Shown piece after piece: positions 36,861 through 44,093 of a stretch of 64,000 nucleotides of DNA; position 1 is the first letter of the stretch; the number at the start of each line of letters is the position of its first letter. The DNA lies in the NCBI RefSeq assembly GCF_010977555.1, contig NZ_CP048815.1, forward strand, positions 2,410,501-2,474,500, read 5' to 3'. This DNA comes from Caulobacter rhizosphaerae (lineage in GTDB: Bacteria; Pseudomonadota; Alphaproteobacteria; Caulobacterales; Caulobacteraceae). Below the pieces are notes generated by a model. The model was not told where the DNA came from. It searched no databases and saw only the letters and a program-made list of their open reading frames with translations. The position numbers and the translations under genes were made by a program.

Positions 36861-37859
36861 CTACATCCAAGGCGGCGTCGGCAAGCCCTTCTCGGCCAGG
36901 AAGGCGGGGTTGAACAGCTTGCTCTGGTAGCGTGAGCCATGGTCGCAGAGGATGGTCACGATGGTGTGGCCCGGCCCCATCGCCTTGGCCATGCGCACAG
37001 CGCCCGCGACGTTGATCCCCGTCGAGCCGCCCAGGCACAGGCCCTCGTGCTGCACCAGGTCGAAGACCTGTTCCAGCATCTCCTCGTCGCTAATCCGGAA
37101 CGGATGGTCGATCGCCAGGCCTTCCAGGTTGGCGGTGATCCGGCCCTGGCCGATGCCCTCGCTGATCGAGGTCCCTTCCGACTTCAGCTCACCCTCGGCG
37201 TACCAGCTGTACAGCGACGCGCCGTGCGGATCGGCCAGGCCGATCTTCACCGATGGCTTGCGGGCCCGCAGGGCGGCGGCGACGCCGGCCAGGGTGCCGC
37301 CCGAGCCGATGGCGCAGATGAAGCCGTCCACCCCGCCGTCGGTCTGTTCGAAGATCTCCGGCCCGGTGGTCTCGAAGTGGGCCTGGCGGTTGGCGACATT
37401 GTCGAACTGGTTGGCCCAGATCGCCCCATTTGGCTCGGTCTTCGCCAGTTCCTCGGCCAGGCGGCCCGAATAGCGGACGTAGTTGTCGGGATTGGAGTAG
37501 GGGACGGCGTCCACCTCGACCAGCTCGGCGCCGAGCAGGCGGATGGCGTCCTTCTTCTCCTGGCTCTGGGTGCGCGGGATGACGATGGTGGTCTTGTAGC
37601 CCAGGGCCGAGGCGACCATGGCCAGGCCGATGCCGGTGTTGCCGGCCGTGCCCTCGACGATCCGGCCGCCGGGCCGCAGCAGGCCGCGCGCCTCGGCGTC
37701 GCGAATGATCCCCAGGGCGGCGCGGTCCTTGACCGACTGGCCGGGGTTCATGAACTCGGCCTTGCCGAGAATCTCGCAGCCGGTGGCCTGGCTGGCGCGG
37801 TTGAGGCGGATCAGCGGCGTATCGCCGATAGCGTCCAGGACGCTGGTCTTTACGGTCAT
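36861..37859 (-). CDS. cysK: Cysteine synthase A (O-acetylserine sulfhydrylase)
   Basis: A 332-residue PLP enzyme of fold type II. The cofactor lysine is in NPGQSVKDRAALG, the substrate loop is VEGTAGNTGIGLA, and the phosphate loop is IGSGGTLAGVAAAL. It makes L-cysteine from O-acetylserine and sulfide. The C-terminal stretch HGSRYQSKLFNPAFL is that of the longer alphaproteobacterial form. It stands upstream of the amidase gene on the same strand with an 84-base gap. Nearby sulfur genes are sseA, the MetC-like enzyme and the cystine transporter. Confidence 0.92.
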   Translation of the reverse strand: MTVKTSVLDAIGDTPLIRLNRASQATGCEILGKAEFMNPGQSVKDRAALGIIRDAEARGLLRPGGRIVEGTAGNTGIGLAMVASALGYKTTIVIPRTQSQEKKDAIRLLGAELVEVDAVPYSNPDNYVRYSGRLAEELAKTEPNGAIWANQFDNVANRQAHFETTGPEIFEQTDGGVDGFICAIGSGGTLAGVAAALRARKPSVKIGLADPHGASLYSWYAEGELKSEGTSISEGIGQGRITANLEGLAIDHPFRISDEEMLEQVFDLVQHEGLCLGGSTGINVAGAVRMAKAMGPGHTIVTILCDHGSRYQSKLFNPAFLAEKGLPTPPWM

Positions 37860-37962
37860 CTCTTCAGTCCGGCCGGTCGGGAGGTGGTAGGGTAGATCGT
37901 GACGCGCGGTCCTCAGGCAAGGCCAGATTTCCTGAAGACGCCCCGGACGGTTTCAGCGCAGG

Positions 37963-38244
37963 TCAATCGAGCCGCTGGGTGATGATCACGTTCAGCAAGG
38001 CCAGGGCGCCGTTGACCGACGCAGCCGCGCACCAGGCGCCGTGCAGGCCCTCGACCTCGACCAGGTGGTTCTCGATGGCGTCGACCATGATGCCCTCGGC
38101 CACGGGGAACGAGGCGTCGCCCAGCAGCTGCTCGTCCTCCAGCTCCTTGCACCAGGCGGCGACGGCGTCCGTCGCCGTCGCAGCGTCGAACTGGGTGATG
38201 TAGGTGCCGCCGTGGAAATCCAGGACCAGGGTATAGAGGTTCAT
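37963..38244 (-). CDS. Small conserved hypothetical protein
   Basis: A 93-residue acidic protein starting MNLYTLVLDFHGGTYITQF, with a Trp-Cys pair in AAWCKELEDEQLL and another in HGAWCAAASVNG. It has no membrane segment and no domain that I recognise. The compact size, good coding character and isolated start support a real gene. It lies between cfa and cysK on the same strand, with about 100 bases on either side. Confidence 0.65.
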   Translation of the reverse strand: MNLYTLVLDFHGGTYITQFDAATATDAVAAWCKELEDEQLLGDASFPVAEGIMVDAIENHLVEVEGLHGAWCAAASVNGALALLNVIITQRLD

Positions 38245-38332
38245 CGCGCCGACCTCGCACGCGCGCTCGCGCTGTTGATACAGATCAGAGGTCGGGATGG
38301 ACGCCGGCCTTCGCCAGGTCTGGGCCCCTCTT

Positions 38333-39568
38333 TTAGGCGCGGGAAAGGCCTAGCTGGATCACATTGGTGCGTTCGGTGCGGAACCCGGCCTCGCAATAGC
38401 TGAGATAGAACCGCCACAGCCGGCGGAACCGCTCGTCGAACCCTTGGCCCTTGATGTCGTCCCAGGCCGCCTCGAACCGCGTGGCCCATTCGGCCAGGGT
38501 GTCGGCGTAGTTCTGGCCGAAGCGGTTGATGTCGGTCCAGGCCAGGCCCGCGGCGGCGGTCTCCTGCTTCAGGCGCGCCTCGCTGGGCAGCATGCCGCCC
38601 GGGAAGACGTAGCGCTGGATGAAGTCGGTGTGGCTGCGGTACTTGGCGAACAGCTCGTCGCGGATGGTGATGATCTGCAGGCCGGCCCGGCCGCCGGGCG
38701 ACAGCACCTCGCGGATCTTGCCGAAATAGGTGGGCCAGTATTCCTCGCCTACCGCCTCGAACATCTCGATCGAGGCGACGCTGTCGAACTGGCCCTGAAC
38801 GTCGCGATAGTCGATCAGCCGGATCTGGGCCTTCTCGGCCAGGCCCTGGTCGAACAATCGCTTTTTGGCGAAGTCGTGCTGGGCCTGGGAGATGGTCACC
38901 CCGGTGACCTTGGCGCCGACTTCCCGGGCCGCGAACTCGGCGAAGCCGCCCCAGCCGCAGCCGATCTCCAGCACGTGCTGGCCGGGCTTGAGGCCGATCG
39001 ACCGGGCCAGGGCCGCGTACTTGGCGCGCTGGGCCTGGTCCAGCGGCTGGCCGGGCTTTTCGTACAGGGCCGAGGAATAGGTCATGCTGGGGTCAAGCCA
39101 GCGGGAATAGAAGGCGTTGCCCAGGTCGTAATGGGCATGGATGTTCTTCCTGGAGCCCACCCGATCGTTGCGATGAAAGAGGTGGTAGAGCTTGTTGACA
39201 GCCTGCATCACCGGATTGCCGCGGACGAGGGCCGTCAGCCGGTCGAAGTTCAGCGAGAACGCCTCCAGCACCGCCGACAGGTCGGGCGTGTCCCACTCGC
39301 CGGCCATGTAGCCTTCGGCGAAGCCGATGTCCCCGGCCGCCAGGGCCCGGCGGATGAACCGGTAGTCATGGATGCGGATCACCGCGTCCGGGCCCGGCGC
39401 CTTGCCGACGATGCGCAGCGGCTTGCCCGAGGGCAGGACGAAGGTCAGGTCGCCGGCCGCCCAGTTCTCCACGGCGACGCGGAGGGCGGTGCGGAAGGCG
39501 GCCGGGGCGCGGCGCAACTCGGGGTCGCGGGCCGTGGCCGGCCAGGTCGCAGGCAGGATATCGGTCAT
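38333..39568 (-). CDS. cfa: Cyclopropane-fatty-acyl-phospholipid synthase family protein
   Basis: A 411-residue S-adenosylmethionine enzyme. The cofactor loop is HVLEIGCGWGGFAEFAA, preceded by the family's AHYDLGNAFYSRWLDPSMTY. An aromatic pocket stretch, FIQRYVFPGGMLPS, is also present. It methylenates the double bonds of unsaturated acyl chains in membrane phospholipids, usually in stress or stationary phase. ATG 39568 follows GGGAGCG; a start four codons earlier is possible. It lies downstream of the photolyase gene with a 69-base gap, so the two may respond together to light or oxidative stress. Confidence 0.9.
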   Translation of the reverse strand: MTDILPATWPATARDPELRRAPAAFRTALRVAVENWAAGDLTFVLPSGKPLRIVGKAPGPDAVIRIHDYRFIRRALAAGDIGFAEGYMAGEWDTPDLSAVLEAFSLNFDRLTALVRGNPVMQAVNKLYHLFHRNDRVGSRKNIHAHYDLGNAFYSRWLDPSMTYSSALYEKPGQPLDQAQRAKYAALARSIGLKPGQHVLEIGCGWGGFAEFAAREVGAKVTGVTISQAQHDFAKKRLFDQGLAEKAQIRLIDYRDVQGQFDSVASIEMFEAVGEEYWPTYFGKIREVLSPGGRAGLQIITIRDELFAKYRSHTDFIQRYVFPGGMLPSEARLKQETAAAGLAWTDINRFGQNYADTLAEWATRFEAAWDDIKGQGFDERFRRLWRFYLSYCEAGFRTERTNVIQLGLSRA

Positions 39569-39583
39569 CGACGCTCCCATCCC

Positions 39584-39603
39584 TAACTTGATTGACGAAG
39601 TTA
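39584..39603. promoter_or_regulatory. Inverted repeat upstream of cfa
   Basis: TAACTT and AAGTTA form a 6-bp inverted repeat around GATTGACG in the 69-base gap in front of cfa. It is AT-rich compared with its surroundings and placed 16 bases before the start. It may be an operator or promoter part; no regulator can be named. Confidence 0.35.
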
Positions 39604-39637
39604 AGAACTCTCGGAACCGGTCTGTAAATGGGGAGGA

Positions 39638-41095
39638 CTATCGGCCCTCGCGAGAAATCTGCTCCCTCTTGAGGCCGCGATAGGCCGCGAGCGCGCGTTC
39701 GCGCGCCGCCGGATGCCCCACGATCGGTTCGCCGTAGATACGCCTGGCGGCGGGGTCGAGTTGCGCTGAAGCCTTCCAGGGCTCGTGGATCAGGGCGTCG
39801 GGCAGGCTCGCCAGTTCCGGAACCCACCGACGGACATAGGCGCCGACGGGGTCGAACTTCTGGCCCTGGGCGATCGGGTTGAAGATCCGAAAATAGGGCG
39901 CGGCGTCGGCCCCGCTGCCGGCCACCCACTGCCAGTTGCCGACGTTGTTGGCGAGGTCGGCGTCGACCAGCGCGTCCCAGAACCAGGCCTCGCCGGCCCG
40001 CCAGTCGATCAGCAGGTGCTTGACCAGGAACGAGGCCGCGATCATCCGCACCCGGTTGTGCATGAAGCCGGTGGCCCACAGCTCGCGCAGGCCGGCGTCG
40101 ACGATCGGATAGCCGGTCTCGCCCCGGGTCCAGGCCTCGAACGCGGCGTCGTCGCGCATCCAGGGAAAGCCGTCGAACTCCGGTCGGAAATTGGCCTTCG
40201 GCAGGTCCGGGTTGTGAAACAGGATCGAATGGTTGAACTCGCGCCAGCCGATCTCGGACAGGAACGTCTCGACGGGGCCGGCCGGGGCGTCGCCGGCTTC
40301 GACCGCGTTGCGGGCCGCGACCCAGACCTGGCGGGGACCGATCTCGCCGAAATGCAGGTGCGGCGACAGGCGCGAGGTCGCCTCGACGCCGGGCAGGTCG
40401 CGCTGGCGGTCGTAGTGCTGGACAGGACTGGACAGGAAGTCGTCCAGCCGTTCGGCCGCGCCACCCTCGCCGGGGGTCCACAGGTCGAACCGCGTGGACC
40501 AGTCCGGCTTAGTCGGGTGCAGGCGCCAGCTTTCAAGGGCTTCGGTCGGCGGCCAGCGCGCCGGCGCAGGCAGGGCGTTCGGGGCGGGCTCGACCTGGAC
40601 GTGATGGAGCCGGTCTCGCGCGGCGCGCCAATAGGGGGTGAAGACCTTGTAGGGCTGGCCGGCGCCGTTCTTCACCGTCCACGGCTCGTTCAGCAGGCCG
40701 GCGTTGAAGCTCTCACAGGCGATCCCCTCGTCCTTCAGCCAGGCCTTGAGGCCGCCGTCGCGGTCGATCGACGCCGCGTCGTAGAGCCGGTTCCAGACCA
40801 CGCCCGCTGGCTGGGCGTGGGCGATCAGGTCCTCCAGGACCTCGCGCGTCGGGCCGCGCCGCAGGATCAGCCGCGAGCCGATCGCCTCAAGCGAGGCGGC
40901 GAGGGCGGTCAGCGACTTGTCCAGCCACCATAGCGAGGCGGCGCCCATCGGCCGCACGCTTGGGGACTCGTCGAAGATGTAGAGCGGTATCACCAGCCGC
41001 CCCGTGGCCGCCGCGGCGGCCAGGGCGGGGTTGTCGGCCAGGCGCAGGTCGTTGCGCAGCCAGACGATGACAGGGCCGTCCCGATCGATCCGCAC
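39638..41095 (-). CDS. phrB: Deoxyribodipyrimidine photolyase
   Basis: A 485-residue cryptochrome/photolyase family protein. The N-terminal antenna domain begins VIVWLRNDLRLADNPAL. The FAD-binding half has SRLSPHLHFGEIGPRQVW, WREFNHSILFHNPDLP, TGYPIVDAGLRELWATGFMH and NWQWVAGSGADAAPYFRIFN, all standard for class I CPD photolyases. It repairs UV-made cyclobutane dimers using blue light. The start is GTG 41095 with GGAG upstream; open frame continues beyond but becomes the mirror of the neighbouring gene. It diverges from hldD with 60 bases between. Confidence 0.93.
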   Translation of the reverse strand: MRIDRDGPVIVWLRNDLRLADNPALAAAAATGRLVIPLYIFDESPSVRPMGAASLWWLDKSLTALAASLEAIGSRLILRRGPTREVLEDLIAHAQPAGVVWNRLYDAASIDRDGGLKAWLKDEGIACESFNAGLLNEPWTVKNGAGQPYKVFTPYWRAARDRLHHVQVEPAPNALPAPARWPPTEALESWRLHPTKPDWSTRFDLWTPGEGGAAERLDDFLSSPVQHYDRQRDLPGVEATSRLSPHLHFGEIGPRQVWVAARNAVEAGDAPAGPVETFLSEIGWREFNHSILFHNPDLPKANFRPEFDGFPWMRDDAAFEAWTRGETGYPIVDAGLRELWATGFMHNRVRMIAASFLVKHLLIDWRAGEAWFWDALVDADLANNVGNWQWVAGSGADAAPYFRIFNPIAQGQKFDPVGAYVRRWVPELASLPDALIHEPWKASAQLDPAARRIYGEPIVGHPAARERALAAYRGLKREQISREGR

Positions 41096-41155
41096 GTTCG
41101 CTCCGTCCTCGCCCCAATGCTTGCCCCCGCCGCCCCCTGTGCCATAACGCCCCTC

Positions 41156-42157
41156 ATGTCCAGACGCGTCATCCTCGTCACCGGCGGCGCCGGCTTCATC
41201 GGCTCCAACATCGTGGCCAAGCTGTGCGAGGACGACAGCCTCGACGTGGTGGTGTGCGACTGGCTGGGCGAGGCCGCGCAGAACAAGTGGAAGAACATCG
41301 CCAAGGCGGCGATCGCCGACTTCGTGGCCCCCGAGGCCCTGTCCGACTGGCTGGCCCAGCGTGGCGACGAGGTCGAGCTGGTGATCCACATGGGGGCGAT
41401 CTCCTCGACCACCGAGCCGGACGCCGACCTGATCGTGCAGTCCAACTTCGTGCTGTCGCGCGACCTGTGGCGGTGGTGCGCCCAGCATCAGCGGCGGCTG
41501 ATCTATGCTTCTTCGGCGGCGACTTACGGCGATGGCCTGCAAGGCTTCGACGGCAAGGATGACCTGGAAAGCCTCAAGGCCCTGCGGCCGATGAACGCCT
41601 ACGGCTGGTCCAAGGCGCTGTTCGACCTCTACGCCGTCCGCGAGGCCGCCCGCGGCCATGCCCCCACCCAGTGGGTGGGGCTGAAGTTCTTCAACGTCTA
41701 CGGGCCGAACGAGGACCACAAGGGCGGCATGAAGTCGGTGGTCTGCCAGATCTGGCCCAAGGTGGCGGCGGGCGAGGGGGTGCGATTGTTCAAATCGCAC
41801 CACCCCGACTACGAGGATGGCGGCCAGCTGCGCGACTTCGTCTATGTGCGCGACGTGGCCGACGTGGTCGCCTGGCTGGCCAAGAGCCCGCACGTCAATG
41901 GGATCTACAACCTGGGTTCGGGCAAGGCGCGCTCGTTCAAGGCCCTGGCCGAAGCCACCTTCCGCGCCGTGGGCCGCGAGCCCGACGTCGACTATTTCGA
42001 CATGCCCGAGGTGCTGCGCGGCAAGTACCAGTACTTCACGCAAGCCGACATGAGCCGCCTGCGCGCCGCCGGCTACAACGCGCCGATGACCTCGCTGGAG
42101 GACGGCGTCGAGGACTATGTCTGCGGGTTCCTGAACACGGACGATCCGTACCGCTGA
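41156..42157 (+). CDS. hldD: ADP-L-glycero-D-manno-heptose 6-epimerase
   Basis: A 333-residue extended SDR. The cofactor loop is VTGGAGFIGSNIVA and the catalytic residues lie in YASSAATYGDG and NAYGWSK. HldD-specific stretches are FFNVYGPNEDHKGGM and LFKSHHPDYEDGGQ. It inverts C6 of ADP-heptose to give the donor for the lipopolysaccharide inner core. ATG 41156 places the cofactor loop at residue 8 as usual. No other heptose genes are adjacent. Confidence 0.93.
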   Translation: MSRRVILVTGGAGFIGSNIVAKLCEDDSLDVVVCDWLGEAAQNKWKNIAKAAIADFVAPEALSDWLAQRGDEVELVIHMGAISSTTEPDADLIVQSNFVLSRDLWRWCAQHQRRLIYASSAATYGDGLQGFDGKDDLESLKALRPMNAYGWSKALFDLYAVREAARGHAPTQWVGLKFFNVYGPNEDHKGGMKSVVCQIWPKVAAGEGVRLFKSHHPDYEDGGQLRDFVYVRDVADVVAWLAKSPHVNGIYNLGSGKARSFKALAEATFRAVGREPDVDYFDMPEVLRGKYQYFTQADMSRLRAAGYNAPMTSLEDGVEDYVCGFLNTDDPYR

Positions 42158-42173
42158 GGCGCGCGGTTGACGG

Positions 42174-42560
42174 TCAGACCGCCCGCCGCACGTCGGTGAC
42201 GGCGAAGTCTTCGCCCTTGAACAGCAGCGGCAGGTCGCGCGACTTGGCCAGGGCGTAGCTGAAGCAGTCGCCGTAGTTCAGGCCGTGAGCGCCTTGCCCA
42301 AAGGTTCGGTAGGCCGCCTGGGCGACATCGGCCAGGGCCCCGTCGAACGCCACCGTCGTTAGGTTCAGGGCGGCGATCAGGTCCGTCAACTCGGCCGCGC
42401 GCACGGCGCCGTGGCGACGGCTGGCGACGATGAAGGCCTCCAGGCGCGTCGGCGCGGCGATCAGCGCGGTTTCCGTCTTGATGATCGCGTCGAGAAGGGC
42501 TTCGGCGTCGGGCTCGCCCTGGAAGATCGCGATCAGCGCCGAGGTATCGACGACGATCAC
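42174..42560 (-). CDS. vapC: VapC-type PIN-domain ribonuclease toxin
   Basis: A 128-residue PIN-domain protein. Acidic residues of the metal site are seen in VVDTSALIAIF, the Glu of RLEAFIVASR, and NYGDCFSYALAK. Such toxins cut tRNA or rRNA and stop growth until bound by the antitoxin. The start is GTG 42560, overlapping the antitoxin stop by 4 bases, so the toxin is translationally coupled to its antidote. The frame continues upstream but only as the mirror of other sequence. Confidence 0.9.
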   Translation of the reverse strand: MIVVDTSALIAIFQGEPDAEALLDAIIKTETALIAAPTRLEAFIVASRRHGAVRAAELTDLIAALNLTTVAFDGALADVAQAAYRTFGQGAHGLNYGDCFSYALAKSRDLPLLFKGEDFAVTDVRRAV

Positions 42561-42811
42561 TTCGGCAAGCCGTCCCGGTCGTACAGCAGGGTGTCGTCGG
42601 AGCCTTCCTGCAGTACGGGCGAGGTCCTGACCCTGGCCTGGATCGCCCGGATCCGCGCCAGCCGCGCGGCCAGGGCTTCCGGCGTCGCTGGCGTGCGGTC
42701 GAGTTCGGCGCGCAACGCCCGCGTGACGACGTCGGTCAGGGTCAGTCCCGTCCGCTCCGCCAACTGGCGAGCGAGGCGGTCGGCTTCTTCGCTGCGGATG
42801 TACAGGCTCAT
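42557..42811 (-). CDS. vapB: VapB-type antitoxin
   Basis: An 84-residue antitoxin. The N-terminal MSLYIRSEEADRLARQLA and the following LTLTDVVTRALRAEL are the ribbon-helix-helix/PSK-type DNA-binding region. The C-terminal part ends YDRDGLPK and should wrap the toxin. Start 42811 gives the family N-terminus; a longer frame runs into the operator. The gene is first in the pair, as usual for VapBC. Confidence 0.88.
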   Translation of the reverse strand: MSLYIRSEEADRLARQLAERTGLTLTDVVTRALRAELDRTPATPEALAARLARIRAIQARVRTSPVLQEGSDDTLLYDRDGLPK

Positions 42812-42815
42812 GGTC

Positions 42816-42840
42816 CTGTATATACATCCGATCAATACAG
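42816..42840. promoter_or_regulatory. Probable vapBC operator
   Basis: CTGTAT (42816-42821) and ATACAG (42835-42840) form an inverted repeat directly before the vapB start. A second, shorter palindrome TGTATATACA (42817-42826) overlaps it. Antitoxin-toxin complexes bind such repeats over their own promoter, so this is the expected site of autorepression. Confidence 0.6.
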
Positions 42841-42954
42841 CCTCCAAACCAAGCCATGATTGGGAGCGCGGCGTTGGTCAGGGGCGCCACCTTCGACCGC
42901 CACGAGACTCCAGGCTGTCTCGCGCGACGCGGCGGGTTCGTGTAACCAGGGCCC

Positions 42955-44088
42955 ATGGCCGACCGGTTCAAGGGTTTCAAGCGCTGGATCTTCGCGGGGG
43001 CGGTGCTGTTCCTGGCGCTGGTCGTGTCGGCGGCGTTCTACTGGCGCTACGACATCCTGCGCACCACGCTGGATCCCAAGATCCCGTTCCAGACCTACGA
43101 CCCGCCGCCGGCGCCCGACTACGCCCGGCCGAACGCCTGGGCCCTGCTGCCTCAGCACGGCGCGGCGAGCCGGGGCGGAGCCGACGTCTTCTTCGTCCAT
43201 CCCACCAGCTATGACGGCGGCCGGGACTGGAACGCGCCGTTCGACCAGCCCAAGGCGGCGCGCGACCTGGCCCGGGTGAGGCTGCCCAACTACGCCGCCC
43301 CGTTCGCGCGGGTCGGCCGGATCTTCGCCCCGCGCTATCGCCAGGCCAGCCTCTACACATTCCTGACCCTGCGCGACGACGCCCGCGACGCCCGGCGCTT
43401 CGCCTATGACGACGTCCGCGACGCCTTCCGCCGCTATCTCGAGCACGACAACCACGGGCGGCCGATCGTGCTGGTCGGGGTGGAGCAGGGCGGCATCCTG
43501 GCCGAACGGCTGCTGAACGAGGAGATCGCCCCCAACGCCGCGCTGCGAGGCCGGCTGGCCGGAGCCTATCTGATCGAGACCGTCGTCCCGGCCGACGCGT
43601 TCGGCCCAGGGGCGGCCGTGCCGGCCTGCGCCAGCCGCGCCCAGGCGGGCTGCGTGGTCGCCTGGGCCTCACTGGTCGACGGCGATTTCCAGCAGGCCCA
43701 GGAGCTGACCAATCGCTCGCTGGTCTGGAACGCCGGCGGCGAGCTGGTCACCCTGGACGGCCGCTTGCCGCTCTGCGTCAACCCGCTGCTGGGCGCGCGC
43801 AGCGACGTCCGCGCCCCGGCCAGGCTGAACCTCGGCGCGGCCAACGCCACCGGCCTGGAGTGGGGGGCGCGGCCGGCCCTGCTCAAGCGCCAGGTCTGGG
43901 CCCAGTGCCAGAACGGCCTGCTGCACACAGGCCGTCCGAAATCGACCTCGCTGCGCGACAGCGGCTCGTGGACCGACCGTCGCAAGGTGGACGGCTTCAA
44001 CCTGTTCTGGGCCGACATCGAGGCCGACGCCCTGGCGCGGGTCGCGGCGCTGAAGCGGCAGGGACCTGTTCCGCAGGTTTCCAGCTAA
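42955..44088 (+). CDS. DUF3089-family protein, alpha/beta-hydrolase-like
   Basis: A 377-residue protein with one N-terminal membrane anchor (IFAGAVLFLALVVSAAFYW) and the DUF3089 domain (DVFFVHPTSYDGG, then RQASLYTFL). Relatives have an alpha/beta-hydrolase nucleophile elbow of the form G-H-S-Q-G. Here the elbow reads VLVGVEQGGILAE, with Glu in place of the Ser. Unless another residue acts, it should not be a classical serine hydrolase. The bulk of the protein should face the periplasm. It is convergent with recG. Confidence 0.8.
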   Translation: MADRFKGFKRWIFAGAVLFLALVVSAAFYWRYDILRTTLDPKIPFQTYDPPPAPDYARPNAWALLPQHGAASRGGADVFFVHPTSYDGGRDWNAPFDQPKAARDLARVRLPNYAAPFARVGRIFAPRYRQASLYTFLTLRDDARDARRFAYDDVRDAFRRYLEHDNHGRPIVLVGVEQGGILAERLLNEEIAPNAALRGRLAGAYLIETVVPADAFGPGAAVPACASRAQAGCVVAWASLVDGDFQQAQELTNRSLVWNAGGELVTLDGRLPLCVNPLLGARSDVRAPARLNLGAANATGLEWGARPALLKRQVWAQCQNGLLHTGRPKSTSLRDSGSWTDRRKVDGFNLFWADIEADALARVAALKRQGPVPQVSS

Positions 44089-44093
44089 GCCGT

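Noticed and set aside
39569..41155. RpoE-ChrR (singlet oxygen) promoter for cfa and photolyase
   Set aside because: The gene pair fits that regulon, but no TGATC-N(16-18)-CGTA pattern was found before either gene.
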